Counted from the stretch's first letter, positions 1 through 10,019 are shown. The stretch: 19,280 bases of DNA from DATBIO01 sp036556965 (GCA_036556965.1 DATBIO010000035.1:1-19280), one strand, 5' to 3'. The notes: generated from the letters alone by a model not told the origin. A program made the numbers and translations.

Positions 1-493
1 GAAGGATCGGCTGGTGATCGAAGGCGGCAGCGCCGGCGGCCTGCTGATGGGCGCGGTCACGAACATGCGTCCCGATCTGTTCAAGGCGGTGATTTCGCAC
101 GTGCCGTTCGTCGACGTCATCAACACGATGTCCGATCCCACGCTGCCGCTGACGGTGGGCGAGTTCGAGGAGTGGGGGAACCCGAAGGACGCGGAGCAGT
201 ACCGCTACATGCGCACGTACAGCCCCTACGAGAACGTCGCCGCGAAGCCGTATCCGATCATGCTGGTCAAGACCAGCTACAACGACTCGCAGGTGATGTA
301 CTGGGAGCCCGCCAAGTACGTGGCCCGGCTGCGGGCCCTGAAGACGGACGCCAACCCGCTGGTCTTCCACGTGAACATGGACCCCGCGGGGCACGGCGGC
401 AAGAGCGGCCGCTACGACAGGCTTCGCGAGACGGCCTTCGACTACGCCTTCCTGCTCTGGCAGCTCGGCGTGGAGAAGGTCGCCCAGCCGTAG
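1..493 (+). CDS. ptrB: Oligopeptidase B (S9A prolyl-oligopeptidase family), C-terminal part, cut at the left edge
   Basis: The reading frame is open from base 2 and gives about 163 residues, so the N-terminal beta-propeller and part of the hydrolase domain lie outside the window. The visible part is the end of an alpha/beta-hydrolase domain. All three catalytic residues are present: the nucleophile Ser in EGGSAGG, the Asp in NDSQVMYWEPAKYVA, and the His in DPAGHGGKSGR. The stretches VPFVDVINTM and EWGNPKDAEQY are typical of oligopeptidase B rather than of prolyl endopeptidase. Family members cleave short peptides after Lys or Arg, usually in the cytoplasm or periplasm. The start and any signal peptide cannot be seen. 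The next gene begins five bases after the stop, so the two are probably co-transcribed. The family call is secure; OpB versus a close S9 relative is slightly less so. Confidence 0.9.
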   Translation, partial: KDRLVIEGGSAGGLLMGAVTNMRPDLFKAVISHVPFVDVINTMSDPTLPLTVGEFEEWGNPKDAEQYRYMRTYSPYENVAAKPYPIMLVKTSYNDSQVMYWEPAKYVARLRALKTDANPLVFHVNMDPAGHGGKSGRYDRLRETAFDYAFLLWQLGVEKVAQP

Positions 494-498
494 CGCGC

Positions 499-1599
499 GT
501 GGCGGACACCGTCCGCGCGGTGGTCATGACGGCGCCGGGGGCGCCGCTGGAAGAGCGCCGCTACCCCGCGCCGCGCCCGGCCGAGGGCGGCGCGGTGCTG
601 GAGACGCTCTACAGCGAGGTCTGCGGCACCGACGTGCACCTGCACCACGGCCGCCTGGCCGGCGTGCCCTACCCCATCGTGCCCGGACACGTGAGCTGCG
701 GCCGGCTGGCCGAGGTGAACGGCACCCTGCGCGACGTGGAGGGACGCGGCCTGGACGCGGGCCGGCTCGTCACCTTCTACGACGTGTTCGGCACCTGCGG
801 GAGCTGCTGGCACTGCCTGGTGGCCAAGGCCGGCACGCGCTGCCCGCAGCGGCGCGTCTACGGCATCACCACCGCCGCCGCGGACGGGCTGCTGGGTGGC
901 TGGGCGGAACGCATCGAGCTGCGCCCGGGCGTGCGCGTGATCCCGCTGCCGGAGGGGCTCGACCCGCTGGCTTTCATGGGCGGGGGCTGCGGCCTCGGCA
1001 CCGGCTTCCACGCCGTGGAGCGCGCGGGGGTGGCCCTGGGGGACACGGTGGTGGTGCAGGGCAGCGGGCCGGTGGGCCTGAACGCCGCCGTGTTCGCCGC
1101 CCTGGCCGGGGCGCGCGAGGTGCTGGTCATCGGCGCGCCGGCGGCGCGCCTGGAGGTGGCGGCGGCCATGGGCGCGGACGCCGTGCTGGACCTGGCGGAG
1201 GCCCCCGCCCCCGCCGCGCGCGTGGACTGGGTGCGCGCGCGCACGGGTGGACGCGGGGCCGACGTCGTGATCGAGGCCACGGGCAGCCCGCAGGCGGTCC
1301 CCGAGGGCCTGGAGATGCTCCGCGACGCCGGCCGCTACGTGATGGTGGGACAGTACACGGACCTCGGGGACGTGGCCCTGAACCCGCACCGCCACGTCAA
1401 CCGGCGGCACGCGTCCGTGCTGGGCTGCTGGGGGTACGAGTTCACGCACTTCCACCGGGCGCTGGGTCTCATGGCCAGGCACGAGCGCCGCATCGGCTGG
1501 GGCCGGCTCGTCACCCGCGCCTACGCGCTGGCGGACGCCGCCCAGGCCCTGGCCGCCATGGAGCGCCTGGAGGTCGTGAAGGCGGTGATCCGGCCCTAG
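499..1599 (+). CDS. Zinc-dependent medium-chain alcohol dehydrogenase family protein
   Basis: This is a 366-residue MDR dehydrogenase with a GroES-like N-terminal domain (about 5-150) and a Rossmann domain (about 175-320; GSGPVG at 188-193). The structural zinc lobe is present as C100, C103, C106 and C115. Catalytic zinc ligands appear to be C42 (in CGTD), H64 and C164 (in GGGCGLGTGF). The usual GHE motif after the second ligand reads GHV, so the conserved Glu is lost. I chose GTG at 499 because family members start just before a strand like VRAVVMTAPG; ATG at 526 is an alternative but would trim that strand. No clear Shine-Dalgarno precedes either, which fits read-through from the peptidase gene five bases upstream. 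The substrate cannot be told; polyol or alcohol oxidation with NAD(P) is the family role. Confidence 0.88.
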   Translation: MADTVRAVVMTAPGAPLEERRYPAPRPAEGGAVLETLYSEVCGTDVHLHHGRLAGVPYPIVPGHVSCGRLAEVNGTLRDVEGRGLDAGRLVTFYDVFGTCGSCWHCLVAKAGTRCPQRRVYGITTAAADGLLGGWAERIELRPGVRVIPLPEGLDPLAFMGGGCGLGTGFHAVERAGVALGDTVVVQGSGPVGLNAAVFAALAGAREVLVIGAPAARLEVAAAMGADAVLDLAEAPAPAARVDWVRARTGGRGADVVIEATGSPQAVPEGLEMLRDAGRYVMVGQYTDLGDVALNPHRHVNRRHASVLGCWGYEFTHFHRALGLMARHERRIGWGRLVTRAYALADAAQALAAMERLEVVKAVIRP

Positions 1600-3449
1600 G
1601 GCTTCCGGCCCGCCGCGTAGGTGAGGCCGTGGCCGAACGGATAGAGCGGGTCGTAGGCCGCGTCGCCCACGTTGATGGGGACCTGGGCCATGCTCCGCGG
1701 CCAGGTGAAGGACAGCTTCCCGGTGGGCGCATAGTCGCCGAACAGCACGTCCGCCACGCCCGCGCCCTCGGTGCCCGGCCACCAGGCGGCCACGATGGAG
1801 TCCGCCGTCTGGGCCACGTCGCCCAGGATCAGGGGACGGCCGGAGAGCACCACCACCACCACGGGGATGCCCGCCTTCTTCACGTTGGCCACGGCCGCCA
1901 CGTCCTCGGGAGCCAGGCCCAGGTCGGCGCGGTCGCCCTTGAACTCGGCGTAGGGCGCCTCCCCGATGACCACCACCCCCACGTCGGCTCCCGCCGCCCC
2001 CGTCCCGTCGGCGGCGTATGTCACCTGCGCGCCGGGGCCCGCCGCCGCCTTCAGGGCGGCCAGGATGGTGGTGCCGCCGGTGGTGGTGGCGCCGCTCGCG
2101 CCCTGCCAGCTGATGGTCCAGCCGCCGCACTGGGTGCCGATGTCGTCGGCGAAGCGGCCGGCCACGTGGATGCGCCGGGCCGCGCGCGAGAGGGGCAGGG
2201 CCTTCTCGTTCTTGAGGACCACCAGCGACTCCCGCACGCCCTGCCGCGCCACCGCGCGGTGCTCCGCGGAGCCGAAGCTCCTGTGCAGGGCGCGGTCCGC
2301 GAGCTGGCTCCGGCCCCGGTCCATGAGGCCCATGGCCAGCTTGACGCGCAGGATGCGCAGCACCGCGTCGTCGATGCGGGCCAGGGGAACCTCGCCCGCC
2401 TCCACCAGGCTCTTGAGGGTGGTGAAGAACTGGCGGTAGTTCTGCGGGACCATGACCATGTCCATGCCCGCGTTGATCGACTCCTTGACGTCGCTGCGGT
2501 AGTCGCCGGCGAGCTGGTCGATGGCGTTGTAGTCGGAGATCAGGAAGCCGGCGAAGCCCATCTCGTCCTTCAGGATCTCGGTCAGGAGGCGCCGGCTGCC
2601 GGAGACCTTGAGGCCGTTCCAGCTGTTGTAGGAAGGCATGATGGAGCCCACGCCCGCGGCGATGGTGGTCACGTAGCCGGGCATGTGGAGGCGCCGCAGC
2701 TCGGCCTCGCTCAGCGGCACGTCGCCCTGGTCGAGGGGCCAGCGGCCCCCGGGGGCGTCGTTGGCCACCAGCCCCGTGCCCCACACCGTGCCGCCGTCGC
2801 CCGCGAAGTGCTTGGCGCAGGCCAACACGCGCAGGGGGTCCTTGGGGTCGGCACCCTGCAGCCCGCGCACCGCCGCCGCCCCCAGCTCCGCCACCAGGGC
2901 GGGGTCCTCCGAGAAGCCCTCGTAGCTCCGTCCCCACCGCTCGTCGCGGGAGACGGTCACGCACGGCGCGAAGGTCCACTGGATGCCGCTGGCGCGCACC
3001 TCCTTGGCCGTGATGCGCCCGATCTCCTCCACCAGCTTGGCGTTGCGCGTGGCGCCCAGGCCGATGTTGTGGGGGAAGATCACGGCCCCCAGCACGTTGC
3101 TGTGCCCGTGCACGGCGTCCACGCCGTAGAGGATCGGGATGCGCAGGCGCGTCTTGAGGGCGTGGGACTGGAGGCGGTCGTACAGGTCCGTCCAGTCCTG
3201 GAGGCTGTTGGTCCTGGGGTCGGAGTTCCCTCCCGAGAGGACCGAGCCCAGGAAGTAGGTCTCCACGTCCTTGACGTCCACGAGCGCGTCCTGCTCGGCC
3301 TGAGTCATCTGGCCGACCTTCTCGTCCAGGCTCATCTTGGCCAGCAGCGCCCGCGCCGCCGCGTCGTGGGCCGCGTAGGGGTTGGCGGCGGGAGCGGCGG
3401 CCAGGGGGGCGGCGCCGAGCAGCACGAAGGCGGCGGGCAGGACTCTCAT
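1596..3449 (-). CDS. Secreted glycoside hydrolase family 3 beta-glucosidase / exo-glucanase
   Basis: A 617-residue protein with an N-terminal signal peptide (about 1-21, ending in APLAAAPA). The GH3 barrel follows (about 30-370) with KH at 213-214 in CAKHFAGDGG and the nucleophile D306 in LISDYNAI. The second GH3 domain (about 400-610) carries the likely acid/base E502 in PYAEFKGD, the arrangement of barley ExoI and bacterial ExoP. No fibronectin-III domain follows, so it is a compact two-domain enzyme. It should release glucose from beta-glucans or cello-oligosaccharides outside the cytoplasm. The ATG has an AGGAGG sequence a few bases upstream and a good promoter (TTGTCA, 17 bp, TAGGGT). 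It is a single gene, divergent from the M1 peptidase; its stop overlaps that of the dehydrogenase by four bases. Confidence 0.93.
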   Translation of the reverse strand: MRVLPAAFVLLGAAPLAAAPAANPYAAHDAAARALLAKMSLDEKVGQMTQAEQDALVDVKDVETYFLGSVLSGGNSDPRTNSLQDWTDLYDRLQSHALKTRLRIPILYGVDAVHGHSNVLGAVIFPHNIGLGATRNAKLVEEIGRITAKEVRASGIQWTFAPCVTVSRDERWGRSYEGFSEDPALVAELGAAAVRGLQGADPKDPLRVLACAKHFAGDGGTVWGTGLVANDAPGGRWPLDQGDVPLSEAELRRLHMPGYVTTIAAGVGSIMPSYNSWNGLKVSGSRRLLTEILKDEMGFAGFLISDYNAIDQLAGDYRSDVKESINAGMDMVMVPQNYRQFFTTLKSLVEAGEVPLARIDDAVLRILRVKLAMGLMDRGRSQLADRALHRSFGSAEHRAVARQGVRESLVVLKNEKALPLSRAARRIHVAGRFADDIGTQCGGWTISWQGASGATTTGGTTILAALKAAAGPGAQVTYAADGTGAAGADVGVVVIGEAPYAEFKGDRADLGLAPEDVAAVANVKKAGIPVVVVVLSGRPLILGDVAQTADSIVAAWWPGTEGAGVADVLFGDYAPTGKLSFTWPRSMAQVPINVGDAAYDPLYPFGHGLTYAAGRKP

Positions 3450-3471
3450 GGACCCTCCTCGGTCGCGGGTA

Positions 3472-3500
3472 ACCCTATTGCGGACGCGGCGCCCTGACAA
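3472..3500 (-). promoter_or_regulatory. Sigma70-type promoter for the GH3 glucosidase
   Basis: Read on the minus strand, TTGTCA (complement of 3495-3500) matches the -35 consensus at five of six positions. It is followed after exactly 17 bp by TAGGGT (complement of 3472-3477), which keeps the TA and final T of a -10 box. The predicted start near 3465 would give a leader of about 15 nt containing the AGGAGG ribosome site. This is read by eye. Confidence 0.5.
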
Positions 3501-3539
3501 CCGCCCCGGCCGCGGGCGCGGCCCCCGTGCCGCTCCCGC

Positions 3540-3545
3540 TACACT
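3540..3545 (+). promoter_or_regulatory. Putative -10 box of a leaderless M1 peptidase transcript
   Basis: TACACT ends six bases before the ATG at 3552, so transcription would begin at or next to the start codon. There is no Shine-Dalgarno between them and no clear -35. The same layout precedes the genes starting at 12061 and 12146. Confidence 0.4.
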
Positions 3546-3551
3546 GGGTGC

Positions 3552-5387
3552 ATGGCTATGCTGCCCCTCGCGCTCCTCCTGGCCGGCGCCGGCGCCGACG
3601 TCCACTCCCTCGGCAACCCGGAGGCCGTGCGGCCCACCCACCTGGCCCTCGACCTGACGCTGCGCTTCGAGTCCAGGACCATCGCCGGCGCCGCCGAGCT
3701 GACGCTCGAGGACGCCGCGCGGCCGCCCGCCCCCCACCTCGACCTCGACACGCGCGACCTGAAGGTGGCGCGCGTCAGCGACGCCGCCACCGGCCGCGCC
3801 CTCGAGTTCGCGCTCGGCGAGCCCGTGCCCCACCTCGGCCGGCGCCTGCGCGTCACCCTGGGCTCGCCCCGCCCGCGCCGGGTGCGCATCGAGTACGAGA
3901 CCAGCCCCGGCGCCAGCGCCCTGCAGTGGCTGGAGCCGCGGCAGACCACCTCGGGCAGGATGCCGTTCCTCTTCACCCAGTCCCAGGCCATCCACGCCCG
4001 CAGCTGGATCCCGTGCATGGACAGCCCCGCCGTGCGCACGACCTACGAGGCGGTGGTGCGGGCGCCGGCGGGCATGACGGCGGTCATGAGCGCCGCCCAC
4101 CTCGGCCACGAGCCCGCGCAGGGCGTGTTCCGCTTCCGCATGGACCACCCCATCCCCGCCTACCTGATCGCGCTGGCCGCGGGCGAGATCGGCTTCAAGG
4201 CCCTCTCCCTCCGCACCGGCGTCTACGCCGAGCCGGCGGTGCTGGAGAAGGCGGCCTGGGAGTTCGCGGACGTGGAGAAGATGGTGCAGGCCAACGAGCG
4301 CCTGTACGGGCCCTACCGCTGGGAGCGCTGGGACACCATCGTCCTCCCGCCGAGCTTCCCCTACGGGGGGATGGAGAACCCGCGCCTGACCTTCGCCACC
4401 CCCACCCTCATCGCGGGCGACCGCAGCCTGACCAGCACCATGGCCCACGAGCTGGCCCATTCCTGGTCGGGAAACCTGGTCACCAACGCCACCTGGGGCG
4501 ACTTCTGGCTCAACGAGGGCTTCACCACCTACATCGAGAACCGGCTGGTGGAGGAGCTGTACGGCCGCGAGGTGGCGGAGATGGAGGTGCTGCTCGGCCA
4601 GCGCGAGCTGCGCGAGTTCGTGAGCGACCCCCAGACGAAGCCCGGCGACACGCGCCTCTTCATCGACCTCGCGGGGCGCGACCCCGACGACGGCTCCAAC
4701 GTGCTCCCCTACGAGAAGGGGGCCAGCTTCCTGCGCGTGCTGGAGGCGCGCTTCGGCCGGCCACGCCTCGACCGGTTCCTGCGCCAGTACTTCGACGCCC
4801 ACGCCTTCCGGAGCATGACCACCGCGGGCTTCCTGGAGATCCTGAAGCGGGACCTGTTCGGCGGGGACGCGGCGGCCTGGAAGGCGGCCGGCGTCGAGCA
4901 GTGGGTCTACGGCGAGGGCATTCCCGACACCCTCGTGGTCCCCCCTTCCGCGCGCTTCGACAAGGCGCGGGCGGCGGCGGCGGCCTTCGCGGCCACGGGC
5001 GCGGTGGACGGCGTGCGCCCCGACTGGACGACCACCGAGCGGCTGGGCTTCCTCAACAGCCTGCCCCGCGCCCTGACCCGCGCGCAGCTCGACGCCCTGG
5101 ACCGGTCCTTCCGCTTCTCGCAGAGCGGCAACGCCGAGATCCTCTTCGCGTGGCTCCTGCACGCGGTGCGCAACACCTACGAGCCCGCCTTCCCCTCCCT
5201 GGAGCGCTTCCTCACGGGCATGGGCCGGCGCAAGTTCCTGCGTCCGCTCTACCGGGCCATGCACGAGAACCCGCAGACGCAGGCGCTGGCCCGGCGGATC
5301 TACGACAGGGCGCGCCCGACCTACCACCCCATCGCCGTGGCCACCGTGGACGAGATCCTGGGCGTGCGCGGGCCGGCCGGAGGGTGA
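3552..5387 (+). CDS. Exported M1 metallo-aminopeptidase, leukotriene-A4-hydrolase type
   Basis: A 611-residue zinc aminopeptidase, about the size of LTA4 hydrolase. The first ~16 residues (MAMLPLALLLAGAGAD) are a short signal peptide. A beta-rich N-terminal domain follows, then the catalytic domain with the substrate N-terminus-binding motif GGMEN (272-276), zinc site HELAH (299-303) and E322 exactly 18 residues on in WLNEGFT. Y387 in LPYEKGA is the likely transition-state tyrosine. The C-terminal part is helical, ending in a HEAT-like region of the LTA4H type (FLNSLPRALTRAQLDALD). It should remove N-terminal residues from peptides in the periplasm. Start ATG 3552 or 3558; neither has a ribosome site, and TACACT lies just upstream, so the mRNA may be leaderless. 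It is followed by the HAD gene with a four-base overlap. Epoxide hydrolase activity cannot be inferred. Confidence 0.93.
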   Translation: MAMLPLALLLAGAGADVHSLGNPEAVRPTHLALDLTLRFESRTIAGAAELTLEDAARPPAPHLDLDTRDLKVARVSDAATGRALEFALGEPVPHLGRRLRVTLGSPRPRRVRIEYETSPGASALQWLEPRQTTSGRMPFLFTQSQAIHARSWIPCMDSPAVRTTYEAVVRAPAGMTAVMSAAHLGHEPAQGVFRFRMDHPIPAYLIALAAGEIGFKALSLRTGVYAEPAVLEKAAWEFADVEKMVQANERLYGPYRWERWDTIVLPPSFPYGGMENPRLTFATPTLIAGDRSLTSTMAHELAHSWSGNLVTNATWGDFWLNEGFTTYIENRLVEELYGREVAEMEVLLGQRELREFVSDPQTKPGDTRLFIDLAGRDPDDGSNVLPYEKGASFLRVLEARFGRPRLDRFLRQYFDAHAFRSMTTAGFLEILKRDLFGGDAAAWKAAGVEQWVYGEGIPDTLVVPPSARFDKARAAAAAFAATGAVDGVRPDWTTTERLGFLNSLPRALTRAQLDALDRSFRFSQSGNAEILFAWLLHAVRNTYEPAFPSLERFLTGMGRRKFLRPLYRAMHENPQTQALARRIYDRARPTYHPIAVATVDEILGVRGPAGG

Positions 5388-6124
5388 CGGAGAGACGGCG
5401 GGACGGTCGGGGTGGAGGTCTGGAGACCCTCTTCCTGGACGCGGGCGGGGTGCTCGTGAACCCCAACTGGGACCGCGTGGCCGCCGTGCTGGGCGCGCAC
5501 GGTGCGGAGGGGCTGACCGGCGACGCCCTGCGCGCGGCCGAGCCCTTCGCCAAGAAGGCGCTGGACACCGCGGAGCGCATCCAGGCCACCAACGACGACT
5601 CGCGCGGCTGGCTCTACATGAACCTGGTGCTCGAGCAGGCAGGCGTGCGCCGGTCCCCGGCCACGGGCGCCGCCCTGCAGGAGCTGGCCGACTACCACGC
5701 GCGCCGCAACCTCTGGGAGACGGTGCCCCTCGAGGTGAAGCCGGTGCTGGCGCAGTTCCGCGAAGCCGGCCTCAAGCTGGTGGTGGTCTCCAACGCGAAC
5801 GGTACGCTGCACCACCAGCTCGAGCGGCTGGAGCTGCTCTCGGCCTTCGACGTCGTCCTCGACTCGGCGCGGGAGGGCGTCGAGAAGCCGGATCCGCGGA
5901 TCTTCGAGATCGCCCTCGAACGCTCCGGCTCGCGCGCCGAGCGCACGCTGCACGTGGGCGACCTGTTCCACGTGGACGTGGTGGGCGCGCGCGCGGCCGG
6001 GCTCCAGGGCTGGCTCCTGGACGCCGGCGGCCTCTACGAGGGCTGCGACTGCCCGCGCGTGGCGTCGCTCACGGAGCTGGCGGCGCGCCTGCTCGGCGCA
6101 GCGCCGGGGCCGCTCCCCGCATAG
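5384..6124 (+). CDS. HAD-superfamily hydrolase-like protein (DxG variant)
   Basis: A 246-residue protein of the HAD type. Motif I is FLDAGGVLV with the nucleophile D19, but the residue two places on is Gly (G21) where HAD phosphatases have the general acid/base Asp. Motif II is S136 in VVVSNANG, motif III is K168 in GVEKPDP, and motif IV is GD(x4)D at D193 and D198. Residues about 25-110 form an alpha-helical cap of the C1 type. With the second Asp missing it may have weak or altered phosphatase activity or another chemistry, as in known non-phosphatase HADs. The GTG start overlaps the M1 stop (GTGA), which points to translational coupling; the only later in-frame choice is CTG at 5420. The first ~13 residues are Arg/Gly-rich and may not all be translated. 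The substrate is unknown. Confidence 0.82.
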   Translation: MTERRRDGRGGGLETLFLDAGGVLVNPNWDRVAAVLGAHGAEGLTGDALRAAEPFAKKALDTAERIQATNDDSRGWLYMNLVLEQAGVRRSPATGAALQELADYHARRNLWETVPLEVKPVLAQFREAGLKLVVVSNANGTLHHQLERLELLSAFDVVLDSAREGVEKPDPRIFEIALERSGSRAERTLHVGDLFHVDVVGARAAGLQGWLLDAGGLYEGCDCPRVASLTELAARLLGAAPGPLPA

Positions 6125-6125
6125 G

Positions 6126-7484
6126 TCAGGCCTCCTCCATGGCCGAGGCCGCCACCGTGCGGCGCCGCGGCGCCAGCAGGAACCGGTACACGGGCCAGCC
6201 CAGGGCCACCACCGCGGTGCCCAGGAGCGCCTCCCGGGGCCGTCCGCCGCCCAGCAGGGCCAGCAGCGTCGCCATCATCAGGAGGAACACGGCGGGCGTG
6301 ACCGGGTAGCCCGGGATGCGGTACGCCCCCGGCGCCGGGCGCGGGAGCCGGTAGAGGCCCGCGGCGGTGAGGGCGACGAAGAGCACGGTGATGAATATGA
6401 AGTAGGCGACGATCTGGTCGAAGGTGCCGAGGGTGACCAGGAGGCTGGCCAGCACCACCTGCAGCAGGATGGCGCGCAGCGGCGTGCCGAAGCGCGGGTG
6501 CAGGCGGCCCACCGGGCGGAAGAACAGCCCGTCGCGCGCCATGGCCCAGTACACGCGCGGGTAGGCCATGAGGACGGCGGAGAGGCTGCCCAGCAGGGCC
6601 ACCGCCACGATGACGGCGAAGGCCTGGCCCCCGGCGCGCCCGAACAGCGCCTGGCCCGCCTGGGCGGCGAAGGCGGCCCCCGACGCGGCCTCCTCCAGGG
6701 GCACGAGGTACAGGAACACGGCGCTGGTGAGCACGTAGACCAGCGTCAGCGTCACCACCCCCAGGGCCAGGGCCCGCGGCAGCGATCGCGCGGGGTCCTT
6801 CACCTCGCCCCCGACCTTGGACACGTCCCAGAACCCGCCGAACGAGAAGAAGGCGGACATCAGCCCCACGGCGAGGCCCGCGCCCAGGGCCGGCGAGCCG
6901 GCGCGCCGCTCCGCGAAGGGCGCGAAGTGGGTCCAGTCGCCGGCGCCCGAGGCGAAGCCCCAGACGATGAGCAGGCCCAGCAGCGCGAGCTTGAGCCACG
7001 TGAGCCCGCGCAGGACGCCCGCCGCCGTGCGCACGCCCACGGCGTTCACGGCGCCCATGACGACGATGGCCCCCACCGCCACCGCCTTCACGCCCAGCGG
7101 CGACAGCGGCACCAGGGCGGAGGCATAGAGCGCGAAGCCGGCGGCGAAGGCGGCGGTGAGCCCGGGGTCCAGCACGAGGAGGCTCTTCCAGCCGTACAGG
7201 AAGGCCAGGCCCGGCCCCCACGCCTCGCGCAGGTACACGTAGCCGCCGCCCGCCTCCGGATGGCGCGCCGCCAGCTCGCCGTAGCAGAGCGCCCCGCAGA
7301 GGGCCATGCCTCCCATGAGCAGCCACACCGCGAGGAGCCAGAAGGGGGCGCCCAGCGCGCGCGCCATCTCCCCCGGAGTCAGGAAGATGCCCACCCCGAT
7401 GACCTCTCCCACCACCAGCGCGGTGGCGGAGTCGAGGCCCAGGCGGCGCTCCAGCACGGGCCCCTCCTTGGTGGGTTCGGCCAT
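6126..7484 (-). CDS. APC-superfamily amino-acid permease
   Basis: A 452-residue integral membrane protein with about 12 hydrophobic segments. The first carries VIGVGIFLTPGEMA, the interrupted TM1 motif (GxGIF) that binds the substrate backbone in APC carriers. The TM6 region reads FSFGGFWDVSKVGGEVKDPA, with the following loop SLPRAL, matching the LAT/AAT pattern (G-W then E-x-x-x-P-x-R-x-x-P). It should import or exchange amino acids across the inner membrane; which ones cannot be read. Start ATG with GAGG about nine bases upstream. The gene is alone, divergent from typA with 49 bp between starts. Its stop lies one base from that of the HAD gene, leaving no room for a separate terminator. Confidence 0.88.
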   Translation of the reverse strand: MAEPTKEGPVLERRLGLDSATALVVGEVIGVGIFLTPGEMARALGAPFWLLAVWLLMGGMALCGALCYGELAARHPEAGGGYVYLREAWGPGLAFLYGWKSLLVLDPGLTAAFAAGFALYASALVPLSPLGVKAVAVGAIVVMGAVNAVGVRTAAGVLRGLTWLKLALLGLLIVWGFASGAGDWTHFAPFAERRAGSPALGAGLAVGLMSAFFSFGGFWDVSKVGGEVKDPARSLPRALALGVVTLTLVYVLTSAVFLYLVPLEEAASGAAFAAQAGQALFGRAGGQAFAVIVAVALLGSLSAVLMAYPRVYWAMARDGLFFRPVGRLHPRFGTPLRAILLQVVLASLLVTLGTFDQIVAYFIFITVLFVALTAAGLYRLPRPAPGAYRIPGYPVTPAVFLLMMATLLALLGGGRPREALLGTAVVALGWPVYRFLLAPRRRTVAASAMEEA

Positions 7485-7496
7485 GGATGTTATCCT
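7468..7496 (+). promoter_or_regulatory. Possible typA promoter inside the start of the permease gene
   Basis: TTGGTG (7468-7473), 17 bp, TATCCT (7491-7496) would start typA transcription near 7503. On the opposite strand the complement of 7526-7531 is also TATCCT, a plausible -10 for the permease. If both are real, the promoters face each other and the RNA 5' ends overlap. Confidence 0.35.
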
Positions 7497-7533
7497 CGGG
7501 GGTTTTCGCCGCTCTCCGGCGACGCAGGATACC

Positions 7534-9351
<1,818 letters not shown>

Positions 9352-9383
9352 GGCCGGGGCCCTCCCGCGTGCGCCCGCCGACG

Positions 9384-10019
9384 CTAGCCGCGGGGACGGC
9401 GGACGGCGCGGCCGAGATCGCCGAGCGCGAAGGCCTGGCCGCACGAGACGCAGGCGATGGGCTCTCCTCTTCGCCTCCCGATGACCCAGTTGCTCGCCTT
9501 GCACCAGGGGCAGGCGGCAACCAGGGGCATCCGCTCCTGGGGGCCGCCCGCCCGGGGCGGCCGGTGATCCGCCGCGGCGGGCTCCTGTCCCGGCGTCGCG
9601 TCCCTGTCCCCCGCGGCCTCCTCGCCCGCGACGGGGACGGCCGTGCCCGACAGGTCCACGCGGAAGTGCCGCCGGCAGGCGCCGCAGGTCACGCTCTCGA
9701 AGGCGTACTCGTTCGGCAGGCGGTTGTTCTTGTGGCACCACGGGCAACGGAAGAGGTGCCTCCGGGAGGCGCGGGAGGCGTGGTGGCCGCCCGGGTCGGA
9801 CCCCTCGGAGGAGACCGGGAAGCCGGCGTCCTGGATCCGGCGGTACGCGGAGGTGATGTCCTTCAGCTTCTCCTCCGCCTGCGCCCGGATGCGCGGCTGT
9901 CCCTCGAACCGGTCCGGATGCCAGACCTGGATCAGCAGGCGGTAGGCGGCGGTGACGTCGTCCCGGGACGCGTACGGCGACAGGCCCAGGAGCACGTAGC
10001 AGTCGGGCAGGCTGGCCAT
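9384..10019 (-). CDS. J-domain protein with two zinc ribbons
   Basis: A 211-residue soluble protein. The N-terminal J-domain (about 6-65) has the HPD signature at 34-36 (VWHPDRF), so it should stimulate the ATPase of a DnaK partner. It lacks the G/F-rich region and the four-repeat zinc domain of classic DnaJ. Instead there are two separate CxxC-x16-CxxC zinc ribbons: C92/C95 with C112/C115 (CPWCHKNNRL, then CGACRRHF), and C170/C173 with C190/C193 (CPWCKASNWV, then CVSCGQAF). A Pro/Ala/Glu-rich linker joins them. The paired ribbons may bind client protein or nucleic acid. ATG at 10019 is the natural start for MASLPDCYVLLGL; there is no obvious Shine-Dalgarno. It lies 113 bp downstream of the VOC gene with its own -10 box, so it is probably a separate unit. 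Confidence 0.85.
   Translation of the reverse strand: MASLPDCYVLLGLSPYASRDDVTAAYRLLIQVWHPDRFEGQPRIRAQAEEKLKDITSAYRRIQDAGFPVSSEGSDPGGHHASRASRRHLFRCPWCHKNNRLPNEYAFESVTCGACRRHFRVDLSGTAVPVAGEEAAGDRDATPGQEPAAADHRPPRAGGPQERMPLVAACPWCKASNWVIGRRRGEPIACVSCGQAFALGDLGRAVRRPRG

Noticed and set aside
1848..1862. Short CAC repeat
   Set aside because: It encodes the Val run before LSGRP in the GH3 second domain, a normal buried strand.
4970..4986. GCG-type trinucleotide run
   Set aside because: It encodes an Ala stretch in a helix of the M1 peptidase and is expected from codon bias.
1596..5327. A minus-strand open frame running far upstream of the GH3 start, opposite the M1 peptidase
   Set aside because: The extra part is a His/Gly/Ala/Val-rich shadow of the M1 gene. 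The GH3 signal peptide, ribosome site and promoter place the start at 3449.
7483..7533. Upstream ATG start for typA
   Set aside because: It adds 17 residues not seen in TypA proteins and overlaps the divergent permease start; GTG at 7534 fits the family.
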